A stretch of DNA of 64,000 nucleotides from VXMT01 sp965204835 (GTDB taxonomy: Bacteria > Chloroflexota > Dehalococcoidia > UBA2979): assembly GCA_965204835.1 (NCBI GenBank), contig OZ242017.1:1054001-1118000 (forward strand). Reading direction: 5' to 3'. Made by a program: the position numbers and the translations under genes. The notes beneath the pieces are model-generated. The model saw only the letters and a list, made by a program, of their open reading frames with translations, did not search any database and had not been told where the DNA came from. Of the stretch, positions 1 through 8,684 are shown one piece after another. Numbering within the stretch: the first letter of the stretch is position 1; each line of letters begins with the position of its first letter.

Positions 1-63
1 GGGCGCGAGGCTTCTATCGTTACGGCGCGCGGCAGGGGCGTGCCGCGCGAGGGGGGCCGTGAC

Positions 64-2589
64 ATGACCGGGGATACGACCGGGCTGATGCCGCTCGACG
101 ACGTGCGCGTAATCGACCTCACGCACACCAGCGCGGGACCGTTCTGCACGCGCATCCTCGCCGACTACGGCGCCGACGTGATCAAGATCGAGCGCCCCGG
201 CGGCGACCCGGCGCGCGCGCTCCCGCCGTTCCCCGGCGACGAGCCCCACCCGGAACGCTCAGGCACCTTCCTCTTCCTCAACACCAGCAAGCGCAGCGTC
301 GTGCTGGACCTCAAGACCGACGAGGGGCGCGAGACCTTCCTGCGGCTGGTCGCCGGCGCCGACGTGGTGGTCGAGAACTTCAGGCCGGGCACGATGGACC
401 GCCTCGGCATCGGCTACGAGGTCCTGCGCGACGTCAACCCGATGATCGTGCTGACCTCGATCTCCAACTTCGGGCAGGACGGTCCGTACCGCGACTACGA
501 GGCCATCGACCTCACGCTCTTCGGCATGGGCGGGGCGATGTACGCGCAGGGCGACGTCGACTACGAGCCGCTGAAGACCGCCGGGCGCATCACGAGCTAC
601 CACGGTGGCTTCGTCGGCGCGCTCGCCACTGGCGTCGCGCTGCGCGCCGCCGCAGACCGCGGCGAAGGCGAGCACGTCGACGTCAGCATCTTCGAGACGG
701 CGACACACTCGATCGATATGCGGCTGGGACGCCTGATGGGCTTCCAGTACTCGGGCCGCGTGGCGCCGCGGGCGGGGCGCGTCTCCCAGGTCGGCACGGG
801 CGTGTTCCCGTGCGCCGACGGGTTCTTCCTCATGACCGGCGGCCCGGCCTACATGCCGCGCATCCTGCCGATGGTGGGCCGCGAGGACCTCCTCGACCAT
901 CCCGACTGGTCGACCCCGGCCGCGCTGTCGGCCCCGGAGCGCATCGAGGAGTTCATCCCGATCCTGCTGCCGTGGATGATCGAGCGCACCCGCAACGAGG
1001 TCCGCGACGCCTGCCAGGAGTTCGGCGTGCTCGGCGGCCCGCTCAACACCATCGCCGACACCTTCGAGGACCCCAACTTCACGTATCGCGACTTCTACCA
1101 GACCATCGACCACCCCGAGACCGGCCCGCTGACCTACCCCGGCTTCCACTCCCGCCTCTACCGCGAGGAGGGGCCGATGCCGGAGCGCCGCCGCGCGCCG
1201 CTGCTCGGCGAGCACACCGAGGAGGTGCTGGCCGAGCTGGAGGCAGCGCCGCCCGCGCCCGCGAAGGCGACCCCGCGTGCCGCCTCCTCAAAGCGCCTGC
1301 CGCTCGAGGGCCTGCGCATCCTCGACTTCACGGTGGTCTGGGCGGGGCCGTACTCGACGATGCAGCTCGCCGATTGGGGCGCGGAAGTGATCCGCGTCGA
1401 GTCGATCATGCACCTCGCGCCCGCCACGCGCGGGCAGCTTGCCCGGCCGCCGCACGACGCGGTGATCGCGATGGGCAACAGCGGCATGGGCTACCCGGAC
1501 AACGACGCCGGCCCGCGCCCGTGGAACATGGGCGCCGCCTTCAACTGCCATGCACGCAACAAGCTCTCGATGACCGTCGACCTGACGCGGCCCGAGGGCC
1601 AGGAGGTGCTCGACCGCCTGCTCGCGGTCTCCGACGGGGTGATCGAGAACAACCTCCCGCCGAACATCGAGAAGCAGGGCGTCACCTGGGAGCGGCTGTC
1701 GCGCGTGAACCCCAACCTCGTGATGCTGCGCATCCCCGGCTTCGGCATCGAGGGCCCCTACCGCAGCTACCGGACCATGGGCCACCACATGGAGGCGCTT
1801 GCCGGGCACCCCGCGATCCGCAGCTACCCCGGCCTGAGCCTCGAGTACGCACCCACGGCGGTGCCGTCCGACGCGGCGTCCGGCATCGGCGCCGCGCTCG
1901 CGTTCCTCATGGGCATCCGCTACCGCGAGCGCACCGGCCACGGGCTGATGATCGAGCAGGCCACGGCCGAGAACTTCATGCCGATGGTGGGCGAGTTCAT
2001 CCTCGACTACTCGATGAACGGCCGGCTCTGGGACCGCATGGGCAACGACCACTGGTGGCTGGCCCCGCACAACGTCTACCGCACCTACGGCGAGGACGCC
2101 TGGGTCACCATCGCGGTACGCAACGAGGACGAGTGGCGGCGGCTCTGCGACGTCATGCGCCGCAACGACCTCGCCGACGACCCGCGCTTCGCCGACATGG
2201 CGAGCCGCCACGCCAACCGCGGCGATCTCGACGCCGAGATCGGGGCGTGGACCGCGAATATCGACGCGTACTGGATCCAGCAGCGGCTACAGCAGGCCGG
2301 GATCCCGGCGGGCGTGGTGATGGACGAGGCGATCGCGTTCGAGGATCGCCAGCACGCGGCGCGCGGCTTCTTCCAGGAGATCGCGCATCCCGACGCGGGA
2401 ACCCACATGAACGTCGGACGCGTGTGGCGCGCGAGCGGCACGCCGATGACGCCCGGACGGCACGCTCCGCTGCTGGGCCAGCACAACGAGTACGTCTACC
2501 GCGAGCTGCTCGGCTTCTCGGCCGAGGAGTACGCGCGCTACGAGGAGCTCAACCACATCGGCACGGAGTACCACCCCTCGATCCCCTAG
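64..2589 (+). CDS. Fused double CaiB/BaiF (type III) CoA-transferase
   Basis: Two complete CaiB/BaiF domains lie in one 841-aa chain: domain 1 at about residues 1-392, an Ala/Pro-rich linker at about 393-412, and domain 2 at about 413-841. Family members are normally about 400 aa and move CoA between carboxylic acids through an aspartyl-CoA thioester. Counting 22 residues back from the conserved GxG of the R..TGxG motif puts Ser in domain 1 but Asp in domain 2 (PSDAASG), so only the second half looks catalytic. Domain 2 has an insertion ending in PWNMGAAFN and an ENN motif, as do the catalytic partners at 25605-26936 and 40883-42184. ATG 64 is preferred over GTG 40 because a GAGGGG ribosome site precedes it. 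The substrate is unknown. Confidence 0.9.
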   Translation: MTGDTTGLMPLDDVRVIDLTHTSAGPFCTRILADYGADVIKIERPGGDPARALPPFPGDEPHPERSGTFLFLNTSKRSVVLDLKTDEGRETFLRLVAGADVVVENFRPGTMDRLGIGYEVLRDVNPMIVLTSISNFGQDGPYRDYEAIDLTLFGMGGAMYAQGDVDYEPLKTAGRITSYHGGFVGALATGVALRAAADRGEGEHVDVSIFETATHSIDMRLGRLMGFQYSGRVAPRAGRVSQVGTGVFPCADGFFLMTGGPAYMPRILPMVGREDLLDHPDWSTPAALSAPERIEEFIPILLPWMIERTRNEVRDACQEFGVLGGPLNTIADTFEDPNFTYRDFYQTIDHPETGPLTYPGFHSRLYREEGPMPERRRAPLLGEHTEEVLAELEAAPPAPAKATPRAASSKRLPLEGLRILDFTVVWAGPYSTMQLADWGAEVIRVESIMHLAPATRGQLARPPHDAVIAMGNSGMGYPDNDAGPRPWNMGAAFNCHARNKLSMTVDLTRPEGQEVLDRLLAVSDGVIENNLPPNIEKQGVTWERLSRVNPNLVMLRIPGFGIEGPYRSYRTMGHHMEALAGHPAIRSYPGLSLEYAPTAVPSDAASGIGAALAFLMGIRYRERTGHGLMIEQATAENFMPMVGEFILDYSMNGRLWDRMGNDHWWLAPHNVYRTYGEDAWVTIAVRNEDEWRRLCDVMRRNDLADDPRFADMASRHANRGDLDAEIGAWTANIDAYWIQQRLQQAGIPAGVVMDEAIAFEDRQHAARGFFQEIAHPDAGTHMNVGRVWRASGTPMTPGRHAPLLGQHNEYVYRELLGFSAEEYARYEELNHIGTEYHPSIP

Positions 2590-2663
2590 CAGGCGCGGGC
2601 GCCTCCGCTGAGGCGGATCGCCCGCGTGTGCCGTAGAGTGACGGCGCGCGCGAGAGGTACGAG

Positions 2664-3350
2664 ATGGTCCAGCAGCCGCAGCGGTTCATCGAGTCGTGTT
2701 ACCACCCCGAGCAGCTCCAGACGGCCACGCAATGGCGGCGGCTCGGGGGCTACCTGGTGGACTCGATCGTCTTCGTGCTCAGCTTCGGTATCGGGTGGTT
2801 GGTCTGGCTCCTGCTGGTCGCGCCGAGGGGTCAGTCGCCGGGCAAGCAGTTGCTCGGCATGTACATCATCCGCAACGACGGGACCCGCGCCGGCGGCGCC
2901 TACACGTGGGTGCGCGAGCTGATCATCGAGCTCCTCCTGTTCGGCGGGGTCTTTGCGGTCCTCGGCGCGATGACGGGCGGCGCGGGGCAGGTGTTGTGGG
3001 TGATCCCCGCGCTGTGGTGCGTGTGGGACGCCGAGCGACAGTGCCTCTGGGACAAGGTCGCCTCGACGTATGTCGCCCACTCGCCGGAAGGCTTCCGGCC
3101 ACCGACCGCCAACGATCTGGCTGCGCGCGGCCAGCAGACACCCGCGTCGAACGGGATCCCGACGGGGCGCGTCGAAGCCCCGGAGCCGCCTGCTCCGTCG
3201 GGGCTGATGGACTACCCGCGCGACGCCGCGTCGATGCAGGAGCAGTCGAACGCCGACCGGCTGCGCGAGCTGCAGCGCCTCCACAGCGAGGGCCTCATCA
3301 CCGACGAGGAGTATGAGGAGCAGCGCGCGCAGATCATGGATGAGCTGTAG
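2664..3350 (+). CDS. RDD family membrane protein with C-terminal SHOCT domain
   Basis: This 228-aa protein opens with an RDD domain: an RRLGGYLVDS start, two hydrophobic segments at about residues 28-55 and 90-115, and the GQSPGKQLLGMYI loop typical of the family. The C-terminal 30 residues (RLHSEGLITDEEYEEQR) match the short SHOCT oligomerisation motif. RDD proteins are small integral membrane proteins, some with proposed transport roles; the function here is not known. The Pro/Gly-rich middle is probably a flexible cytoplasmic linker. A TAGAGT -10-like box at 2634-2639 would serve this gene alone. Confidence 0.8.
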   Translation: MVQQPQRFIESCYHPEQLQTATQWRRLGGYLVDSIVFVLSFGIGWLVWLLLVAPRGQSPGKQLLGMYIIRNDGTRAGGAYTWVRELIIELLLFGGVFAVLGAMTGGAGQVLWVIPALWCVWDAERQCLWDKVASTYVAHSPEGFRPPTANDLAARGQQTPASNGIPTGRVEAPEPPAPSGLMDYPRDAASMQEQSNADRLRELQRLHSEGLITDEEYEEQRAQIMDEL

Positions 3351-3362
3351 CGGCTCCCGACA

Positions 3363-3394
3363 GCATTCACCCTTGCGTTGACGCATTCACCCTT
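3363..3394 (+). repeat. Direct repeat over the higBA promoter, probable operator
   Basis: GCATTCACCCTT occurs at 3363-3374 and again at 3383-3394, exactly 20 bp apart (about two helical turns). The second copy starts on the last base of the -35 box and fills the -35/-10 spacer. HigA antitoxins commonly repress their own operon, so this is a good candidate operator; binding is inferred from position only. Confidence 0.6.
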
Positions 3395-3406
3395 CGTCCG
3401 TACACT
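3378..3406 (+). promoter_or_regulatory. higBA promoter, predicted leaderless
   Basis: A -35 box TTGACG (3378-3383), a 17-bp spacer and a -10 box TACACT (3401-3406) form a near-consensus sigma-70 promoter. Placing +1 seven bases after the last -10 base gives 3413, the G of the GTG start codon, so the mRNA would have no leader or ribosome site. Confidence 0.65.
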
Positions 3407-3412
3407 CGCTAA

Positions 3413-3706
3413 GTGGAGATTCGCTTCCGCACCCGGCGACTGCAGCGAGCCTTCGAGCAGCGGGATCGCGCCGTGCGGGAGTGGGGTCCGGTGACGGGGG
3501 AGCGGTATGTGGACCGTGTGCGAACGCTGCGGCGCGTCCAGAGCGTTCAGGATCTGTACCGCCTGGTCCCGCTCCGGTTTCATGCGCTCACCGGCAACCG
3601 GCGTGGCCAGTATGCGCTGCGGCTGACCGGGCAGATGCGCATGATCGTCACGATCGAGGATGAGCGAACGCTCATGGTCGAAGAGGTGGTGGACTACCAT
3701 GACTGA
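3413..3706 (+). CDS. higB: HigB-like type II toxin (RelE superfamily)
   Basis: This 97-aa basic protein has the compact HigB/RelE layout. It has an Arg-rich N-terminal helix (RFRTRRLQRAFEQRDR), a central LVPLRFHALTGNRRGQYALRL strand region, and a C-terminal MRMIVTIED...VEEVVDYHD segment. HigB toxins are ribosome-dependent mRNA endonucleases held in check by the antitoxin made from the same operon. Toxin-before-antitoxin order is characteristic of higBA. Its stop overlaps the antitoxin start by 8 bp. The GTG start coincides with the predicted transcription start and has no Shine-Dalgarno sequence. Confidence 0.85.
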   Translation: MEIRFRTRRLQRAFEQRDRAVREWGPVTGERYVDRVRTLRRVQSVQDLYRLVPLRFHALTGNRRGQYALRLTGQMRMIVTIEDERTLMVEEVVDYHD

Positions 3707-3998
3707 TGACGGTTATCCGTACGTCGAGTCTGACGCGCCGGTGTCTCATCCGGGCTCATGGCTCGCCGAGGAACTCGATGTGCGAGGCATGTCGCAGCGC
3801 GAGCTTGCGCGTCGCATCGGGCGGCCGTTCCAGGTCGTGAACGAGATCGTGCGGGGCCGCAAGTCGATTACCGCGGAGACGGCGCTGCAACTCGAAGGCG
3901 AATTCGGCACGCCGGCGTACCTCTGGCTGAGCTTGCAGTCCGATCACGATCTCTACGTCGCCCGCCAGAAGATGGGTGCTTCGGCCCCCGCTCCATAG
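3699..3998 (+). CDS. higA: HigA-like antitoxin, XRE-family helix-turn-helix
   Basis: This 99-aa protein begins with the HPGSWLAEELDVRGMS segment typical of HigA. An HTH follows (QRELARRIGRPFQVVNEIVRG, about residues 36-56) and then a dimerisation helix pair ending in YLWLSLQSDHDLYVAR. It should neutralise the upstream toxin and repress the operon, plausibly through the direct repeats at 3363-3394. The ATG at 3699 lies inside the last codons of the toxin gene, indicating translational coupling. Confidence 0.88.
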   Translation: MTDDGYPYVESDAPVSHPGSWLAEELDVRGMSQRELARRIGRPFQVVNEIVRGRKSITAETALQLEGEFGTPAYLWLSLQSDHDLYVARQKMGASAPAP

Positions 3999-4084
3999 CC
4001 GGCACGCACCACCCCTCCCCATCCCCTCGACGCGTGCCGTAGCCTGCGCACGGGCGCAGCGGCGCCGCGCGAGGGGAGACACGC

Positions 4085-4822
4085 ATGGGCAGGCTCGATG
4101 GCAAGGTGGCGCTGATCACCGGCGGCGCGCGTGGGCAGGGCGCCGCCGAGGCCCGGCTCTTCGCCGACGAGGGCGCCGAGGTGGTCCTCACCGACATCCT
4201 CGACGACGAGGGCCAGCAGGTCGCGGCCGAGGTGGGCGGCACGTACATCCACCACGACGTGACCAGCGAGGACGAGTGGAGCGCCGTCGTGGCCCGCACG
4301 GTCGAGCTGCACGGCGGCCTCGACGTGCTCATCAACAACGCCGGCATCTGGATCACGACGCCGCTCATCGGCGGCAGCCTCGACGACTACAAGCGGGTCA
4401 TCGACGTCAACCAGGTCGGCGTGTTCCTCGGGATGCGCGAGGCGGCGCCGCCGATGATCGAGCGGGGTGGCGGCTCGATCGTGAACATCTCGTCCATCGC
4501 CGGGCTGCGCGGCGGTGGGAACGCCTTCGGCTACACCGCGAGCAAGTGGGCCGTGCGAGGCATGACGAAGGGCGCGGCGGTCGCACTGGGCCGCTACAAC
4601 ATCCGGGTCAACTCGATCCACCCCGGCCTCATCGACACCGCGATGCTGCACCAGCTCCCGGGCGTCGAGGCCGGGAACCTGGACCAGATGGTGCAGCGCA
4701 TCCCGCTGGGCCGCGTCGCCGAGGCGGACGAGGTCGCGAAGCTGGCGCTCTATCTCGCCTCGGACGACAGCGAGTACAGCACGGGCTCCGAGTTCGTCAT
4801 CGACGGCGGCATGACCGCCTGA
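4085..4822 (+). CDS. SDR family NAD(P)-dependent oxidoreductase
   Basis: A 245-aa classical short-chain dehydrogenase. It shows the cofactor motif TGGARGQG (about residues 12-19), NNAG (about 85-88), a catalytic Ser in NISSIAG and the YTASK Tyr/Lys pair. GQG instead of GIG resembles 20-beta-hydroxysteroid dehydrogenase-like members, but the substrate cannot be assigned. A ribosome site (GAGGGGAG) precedes the ATG. The SMP-30-like gene follows after 20 bp, so an alcohol-to-carbonyl then lactone-to-acid sequence is possible. A TAGCCT -10-like box lies at 4040-4045. Confidence 0.9.
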   Translation: MGRLDGKVALITGGARGQGAAEARLFADEGAEVVLTDILDDEGQQVAAEVGGTYIHHDVTSEDEWSAVVARTVELHGGLDVLINNAGIWITTPLIGGSLDDYKRVIDVNQVGVFLGMREAAPPMIERGGGSIVNISSIAGLRGGGNAFGYTASKWAVRGMTKGAAVALGRYNIRVNSIHPGLIDTAMLHQLPGVEAGNLDQMVQRIPLGRVAEADEVAKLALYLASDDSEYSTGSEFVIDGGMTA

Positions 4823-4842
4823 ACTGCGAGGAGGGCCGAACG

Positions 4843-5694
4843 ATGGCCGACTACGAGTCCCGGGTGATCCTGGGCGACCTGCGCTTCAGCGAGGGGCCGC
4901 GCTGGCACGACGGGAAGCTGTGGTTCTCCGACATGTGGGGCTACCACGTCATGACCGTCGACCCCGACGGCAACGCCGAGGTGATCGTGGAGGTCCCGAA
5001 CCGGCCCTCCGGCCTCGGCTGGCGGCCCGACGGGACGCTGCTCATCGTCTCGATGGTGGACCGCAGGCTCATGCGCCACGTCCCGCCCGGCGGCCTCGAG
5101 GAGGTCGCGGACCTGTCGTCGGTGGCGACGTGGCACTGCAACGACATGGTCGTCGACGCGCTGGGCCGCGCCTACGTCGGGAACTTCGGTTCGGACATCC
5201 TCGCCGACGGCGGGGTCAGCACCGCGGCGATCGCGCTCGTCACCGAGGACGGCGAGGTGCGCATGGCGGCGGACGGCCTCGAGTTCCCCAACGGCACCGT
5301 CATCACCCCGGACGGCCGCACGCTGATCGTGGCGGAGAGCCGTGGCCGCCGGCTGACCGCGTTCGACGTCGGCGACGACGGCGGGCTGTCCGGCCGGCGG
5401 GTCTTCGCGGACCTCGGCGCGGTGGTGCCGGACGGCATCTGCCTGGACGCCGAGGGCGGGGTGTGGGTGAGCAACCCCACCGCGCCCGAGTGCGTGCGCG
5501 TGCTCGACGGCGGCGAGGTCACGGACCGCGTGGCGACCGGGCACAACACGTACGCGTGCATGCTCGGCGGCGAGCAGGGGACCACGCTCTACATCTGCTC
5601 GGCGGACGGCACGGAGGAGGACCGCGTCGCGGGCCGCTCCTCGGCGTTCATCGAGGTCGCCGAGGTGGCCGTGCCGCACGCGGGGCTGCCGTAG
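4843..5694 (+). CDS. SMP-30/gluconolactonase/LRE family protein
   Basis: This 283-aa protein has the six-bladed propeller signature of SMP-30 lactonases: LRFSEGPRWHDGKLWFSD at the N-terminus (metal-binding Glu in SEGP), NDMVVDALGRAYVGN mid-protein, and PDGICLDAEGGVWVSNP near the end. Family members open lactones or act as metal-dependent hydrolases. It follows the SDR by 20 bp in one transcription unit, with a GAGGAGG ribosome site. The lactone substrate is unknown. Confidence 0.88.
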   Translation: MADYESRVILGDLRFSEGPRWHDGKLWFSDMWGYHVMTVDPDGNAEVIVEVPNRPSGLGWRPDGTLLIVSMVDRRLMRHVPPGGLEEVADLSSVATWHCNDMVVDALGRAYVGNFGSDILADGGVSTAAIALVTEDGEVRMAADGLEFPNGTVITPDGRTLIVAESRGRRLTAFDVGDDGGLSGRRVFADLGAVVPDGICLDAEGGVWVSNPTAPECVRVLDGGEVTDRVATGHNTYACMLGGEQGTTLYICSADGTEEDRVAGRSSAFIEVAEVAVPHAGLP

Positions 5695-5720
5695 CCGGCA
5701 CTCGGGCGGCCAGACGTGCA

Positions 5721-5744
5721 GGAGGGCGGCCTGAGCCGCCCTCC
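5721..5744. terminator. Bidirectional terminator hairpin
   Basis: A perfect 10-bp stem (GGAGGGCGGC with GCCGCCCTCC) and a CTGA loop sit between the convergent lactonase and Cache-like lipoprotein genes. There is no long T tract, as is common for GC-rich genomes. Confidence 0.65.
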
Positions 5745-5769
5745 CGACGTACTGCGTGGCTGCCCGTTG

Positions 5770-7548
5770 CTACTCGTACCACCCCGAGGCGAAGAGCAGG
5801 CCGTCGTAGCGGATGGCCCACGTGTGCTTCGTCCGCAGATCCCCGATGGCCGGGTTCAGGAATACGTAGGTGATCCAGCGGCCGTTCTCCGAGGCGTCCG
5901 CGAGCGTGTCGCCGTAGAAGAAGCCGGTGATGTCCGTGCGCAGTTCCGGATCGCGCAGGTAGGTACCGCGGCGCTCGGGCACCGTCGGGTGCGAGACCAT
6001 GATGTCGTCCTCATCGGCGATGAAGACGTACCACTCGCCGTCGACGCTCGCGCGCGAGTTGTAGAAGGCGATGGTCGCCTCGCGCCCGTTGGCGATGTAG
6101 AAGTCGATCGCCTGCTCCACGAAGTGCTTCGTGAAGATGTCCGGCTGGGACTTCGACGGCACCGGTGCGGCGATGTCCGGCGTCACCTCGTACCACCCCG
6201 ATCCAAAGAGCAGCCCGTGGCGGCGGACGACCCAGGAGTGCTTCGTCTCTTCCTGCCCAGTTGCGGGGTTCAGGTAGACGTAGCTCACCCAGCGCCCACT
6301 CTCGCCGGCGGCTGCCATGACCGGACCGAACGCGTACCCCGTGCGGTCGATACCGAGGTCCTCGATGAGCGAGAGCCCGACGTTCGCGGGGATGGTGGCG
6401 TGCGAGACCATGATGTTGTCTTCGTCGGTGATGAAGACGTACCACTCGCCGTCGACGCTCTGCTCCGTGTTGTAGTACGCAATGGTCGCGTCGCGCCCCT
6501 CGATCTCGTAGCGGGCGATCGCCTGGGTGACCACGTACTTGGTGTAGGCGTCGACGTCCTCGCGCTCCGGCACGTCGACCTCGGCGATCTCCGGCGTCTC
6601 GTACCAGCCCGAGACGAAGATGAGGCCGTCGTGCTTCACCGCCCAGAGGTGCTTGGTCTGCTCGAGGTCGTTGACCGGGTTCGGCAAGACGGCGGTGACC
6701 CACCGCCCCTGCCCCGAGGCGGCCGCGACGATCTCGCCGAAGAAGTACCCGGTCGAGTCTGTGGACTCCAACGGATTGAGGAGGTTGTCGCCGATGATCT
6801 CGGGGCGGGTCGGGTGCGAGACCAGGTTGTTCAGCTCGTCGGCGATCACGACGTACCACGGCCCGTCGACGCTCTCCGGCCGGTTGAAGTAGCCGAGCGT
6901 CTCCTGGCGGCCGTCTCGCTCGTAGCGGGCGATGGCCTGCTGGACCACGTACTTCGCGTAGGTGTCAGGTTCGTCCTGCGAGGGCGCGGCATCCTCCATG
7001 GCCGCGGCCTCGTCCGGCTCCTCCGTGGGCAGCGGGAGGACGGGGTAGGACTCGGCGTCGGCGTCGTACCACCCGGAGCCGAAGATCTGGCCCTTGTGGC
7101 GGACCACCCACGAGTTCTTGGTCTGCTCGCGGAGGCTCCTCGCGGGGTTCTTCGTCGTGTAGGTCACCCAGCGCCCGGTCTCGGACGCCGAGGCGAGGAC
7201 GGGCCCGTACGGGAACCCGTTCTTGTCCACGAGCCCGCGGACGTCCGTGCCGATGAGGTCCTGCCGGTTCGGGTGGATCGCGCGGATCGTGTTGTCCTCG
7301 CCGATGATGAAGACGTACCACTGGCCGTCGACGCTCTCCCTGGTGTTGTAGTAGCGCAGCGTGCGGGCCTGACCCTGGTCGTCGTAGCGGGCGATGGCCT
7401 GCTCAACCACCCACTTGGTGTACGCGTCCGGGTCGTCCTGCGACGGCGCCCCGCCGCCGACGCCCTCACAGCCGATGGAGGCGGCCAGCACGAGCGTCGC
7501 AACGATCAGGGCGAAGCCCCTGACCAGCGGCCTGGCCGGCGTACGCAT
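5770..7548 (-). CDS. Lipoprotein with four tandem Cache-like repeats
   Basis: A 592-aa exported lipoprotein: MRTPARPLVRG, a hydrophobic stretch and an ASIGC lipobox at about residue 27. It consists almost wholly of four repeats of about 120-125 aa. Each repeat has a YTK-VVxQAI-RY start, a YYN-x(3-4)-SVDGEWYVFI centre, a MVSHP-like segment, GRWVTYV-x-NP and a terminal SGWYE. The SVDG-WYVFI/VSHP pattern resembles extracellular Cache sensor domains. No kinase, cyclase or methyl-accepting domain is attached or adjacent, so it may be a binding or scaffold protein. The start at 7548 is chosen for its signal peptide and the TACCGT box at 7559-7564 (minus strand); 7575 is an in-frame alternative. Confidence 0.75.
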   Translation of the reverse strand: MRTPARPLVRGFALIVATLVLAASIGCEGVGGGAPSQDDPDAYTKWVVEQAIARYDDQGQARTLRYYNTRESVDGQWYVFIIGEDNTIRAIHPNRQDLIGTDVRGLVDKNGFPYGPVLASASETGRWVTYTTKNPARSLREQTKNSWVVRHKGQIFGSGWYDADAESYPVLPLPTEEPDEAAAMEDAAPSQDEPDTYAKYVVQQAIARYERDGRQETLGYFNRPESVDGPWYVVIADELNNLVSHPTRPEIIGDNLLNPLESTDSTGYFFGEIVAAASGQGRWVTAVLPNPVNDLEQTKHLWAVKHDGLIFVSGWYETPEIAEVDVPEREDVDAYTKYVVTQAIARYEIEGRDATIAYYNTEQSVDGEWYVFITDEDNIMVSHATIPANVGLSLIEDLGIDRTGYAFGPVMAAAGESGRWVSYVYLNPATGQEETKHSWVVRRHGLLFGSGWYEVTPDIAAPVPSKSQPDIFTKHFVEQAIDFYIANGREATIAFYNSRASVDGEWYVFIADEDDIMVSHPTVPERRGTYLRDPELRTDITGFFYGDTLADASENGRWITYVFLNPAIGDLRTKHTWAIRYDGLLFASGWYE

Positions 7549-7837
7549 GGCATTCGCTACGGTACTCAACGTCACCCTGCTACCCCACTTCCGACTGTCG
7601 TGGACAGCCCGCCGGGCTGTCTCCCGCGCTCGTCCGGCCCGACGGCCGTGGCCCCCTCATGCCCCGGCAGGGGAGAGGACCGGTCCCGGAGCGGCGCGTT
7701 ATTCCCGCACCACGGCGGCGCTCCCCGTGACCTCAGAGATGCCGAGCGCAAAGCGCAACCGTCCGGCGAGTATACTCCCGCCGACGTAGAGCGCCCCCGC
7801 GTCGGGTGGGAGCGCGGGCAGGGACGGGTCGGGCACC

Positions 7838-8656
7838 ATGGCGGCAACCATCAATCCGGACGGGCTTCTCGCGGGCAAGACCGCCATCGTCACCGGCGCC
7901 TCGCGCGGCATCGGCGAGGCGATCGCGATCCGCTACGCTATGGAGGGCGCCCGCGTGGCCGTCGCCGCGCGCACGGTGAACGAGGGCGACCACCGCCTGC
8001 TCGCGGGCAGCATCAACGGGGTTGCGGCGCGGATTCGCGACGCCGGCGGCCAGGCGCTGGCCGTCCAGTGCAACCTCGGCGACGCCGAGGACCGCCACAA
8101 CCTCGTCGCCACCACCGAGCGCGAGCTCGGCCCCGTGGACATCCTGGTGAACAACGGGGCGGTCACGTACTACATCGCCGTCGACGAGTTCCCGGAGAGC
8201 CGCTTCAAGATCATGATGGAGGTGCAGGTCTACGCGGCCATGCACCTGGCCCAGCTCGTCCTGCCCGGCATGCGCGAGCGCACGTCCGGCTGGATCGTGA
8301 ACATGTCGTCGGGCGCGGCGATCCTGCCCGAACTCGACGCGCGGGTGAACAACGGCACGATCTACGGGATGTGCAAGGCGGCGCTCGAGCGCTTCAGCTC
8401 CGGCCTCGCCACCGAGACGCGGGACGACGGCATCGCCGTCAACGCGATCCGGCCCGGCCTCGTCGCCACGCCGGGCGTCGAGTACTTCGGCATGATCACC
8501 GACGAGAACCGCGACATGGTCACACCGGTCGAGGACGTGGCAGAGGCATCGCTCCAGCTCGCCGTCGCTGACCCCTCGACGCTCTCCGGGCGCGTGGTCA
8601 ACGCCTCCGGGATGATCGAGGAGTTCGACCTGGCGCCCGCCGACCTCGACCTCTAG
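7838..8656 (+). CDS. SDR family oxidoreductase
   Basis: A 272-aa short-chain dehydrogenase. It has TGASRGIG (about residues 19-26), NNGAV in place of NNAG, MSSGAA with the catalytic Ser, and YGMCK with the Tyr/Lys pair. The C-terminal part (VATPGVEYF, then STLSGRVVNASG) is typical. Its 3' end converges on the CaiB gene at 8685, suggesting a shared CoA-ester or hydroxy-acid pathway, though this is inferred from position only. A TATACT box lies at 7771-7776. Confidence 0.88.
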   Translation: MAATINPDGLLAGKTAIVTGASRGIGEAIAIRYAMEGARVAVAARTVNEGDHRLLAGSINGVAARIRDAGGQALAVQCNLGDAEDRHNLVATTERELGPVDILVNNGAVTYYIAVDEFPESRFKIMMEVQVYAAMHLAQLVLPGMRERTSGWIVNMSSGAAILPELDARVNNGTIYGMCKAALERFSSGLATETRDDGIAVNAIRPGLVATPGVEYFGMITDENRDMVTPVEDVAEASLQLAVADPSTLSGRVVNASGMIEEFDLAPADLDL

Positions 8657-8684
8657 TCACGGCCGGCCGCCGGATGGCCGCACG

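Noticed and set aside
810..2636. Open frame of 608 codons overlapping the fused CaiB gene in another plus-strand frame
   Set aside because: Arg/Pro/Ala-rich without motifs; the real frame shows conserved CaiB sequence throughout.
5716..8571. Open frame of 951 codons on the plus strand
   Set aside because: It is antisense to the Cache-like lipoprotein and then out of frame through an SDR with intact motifs.
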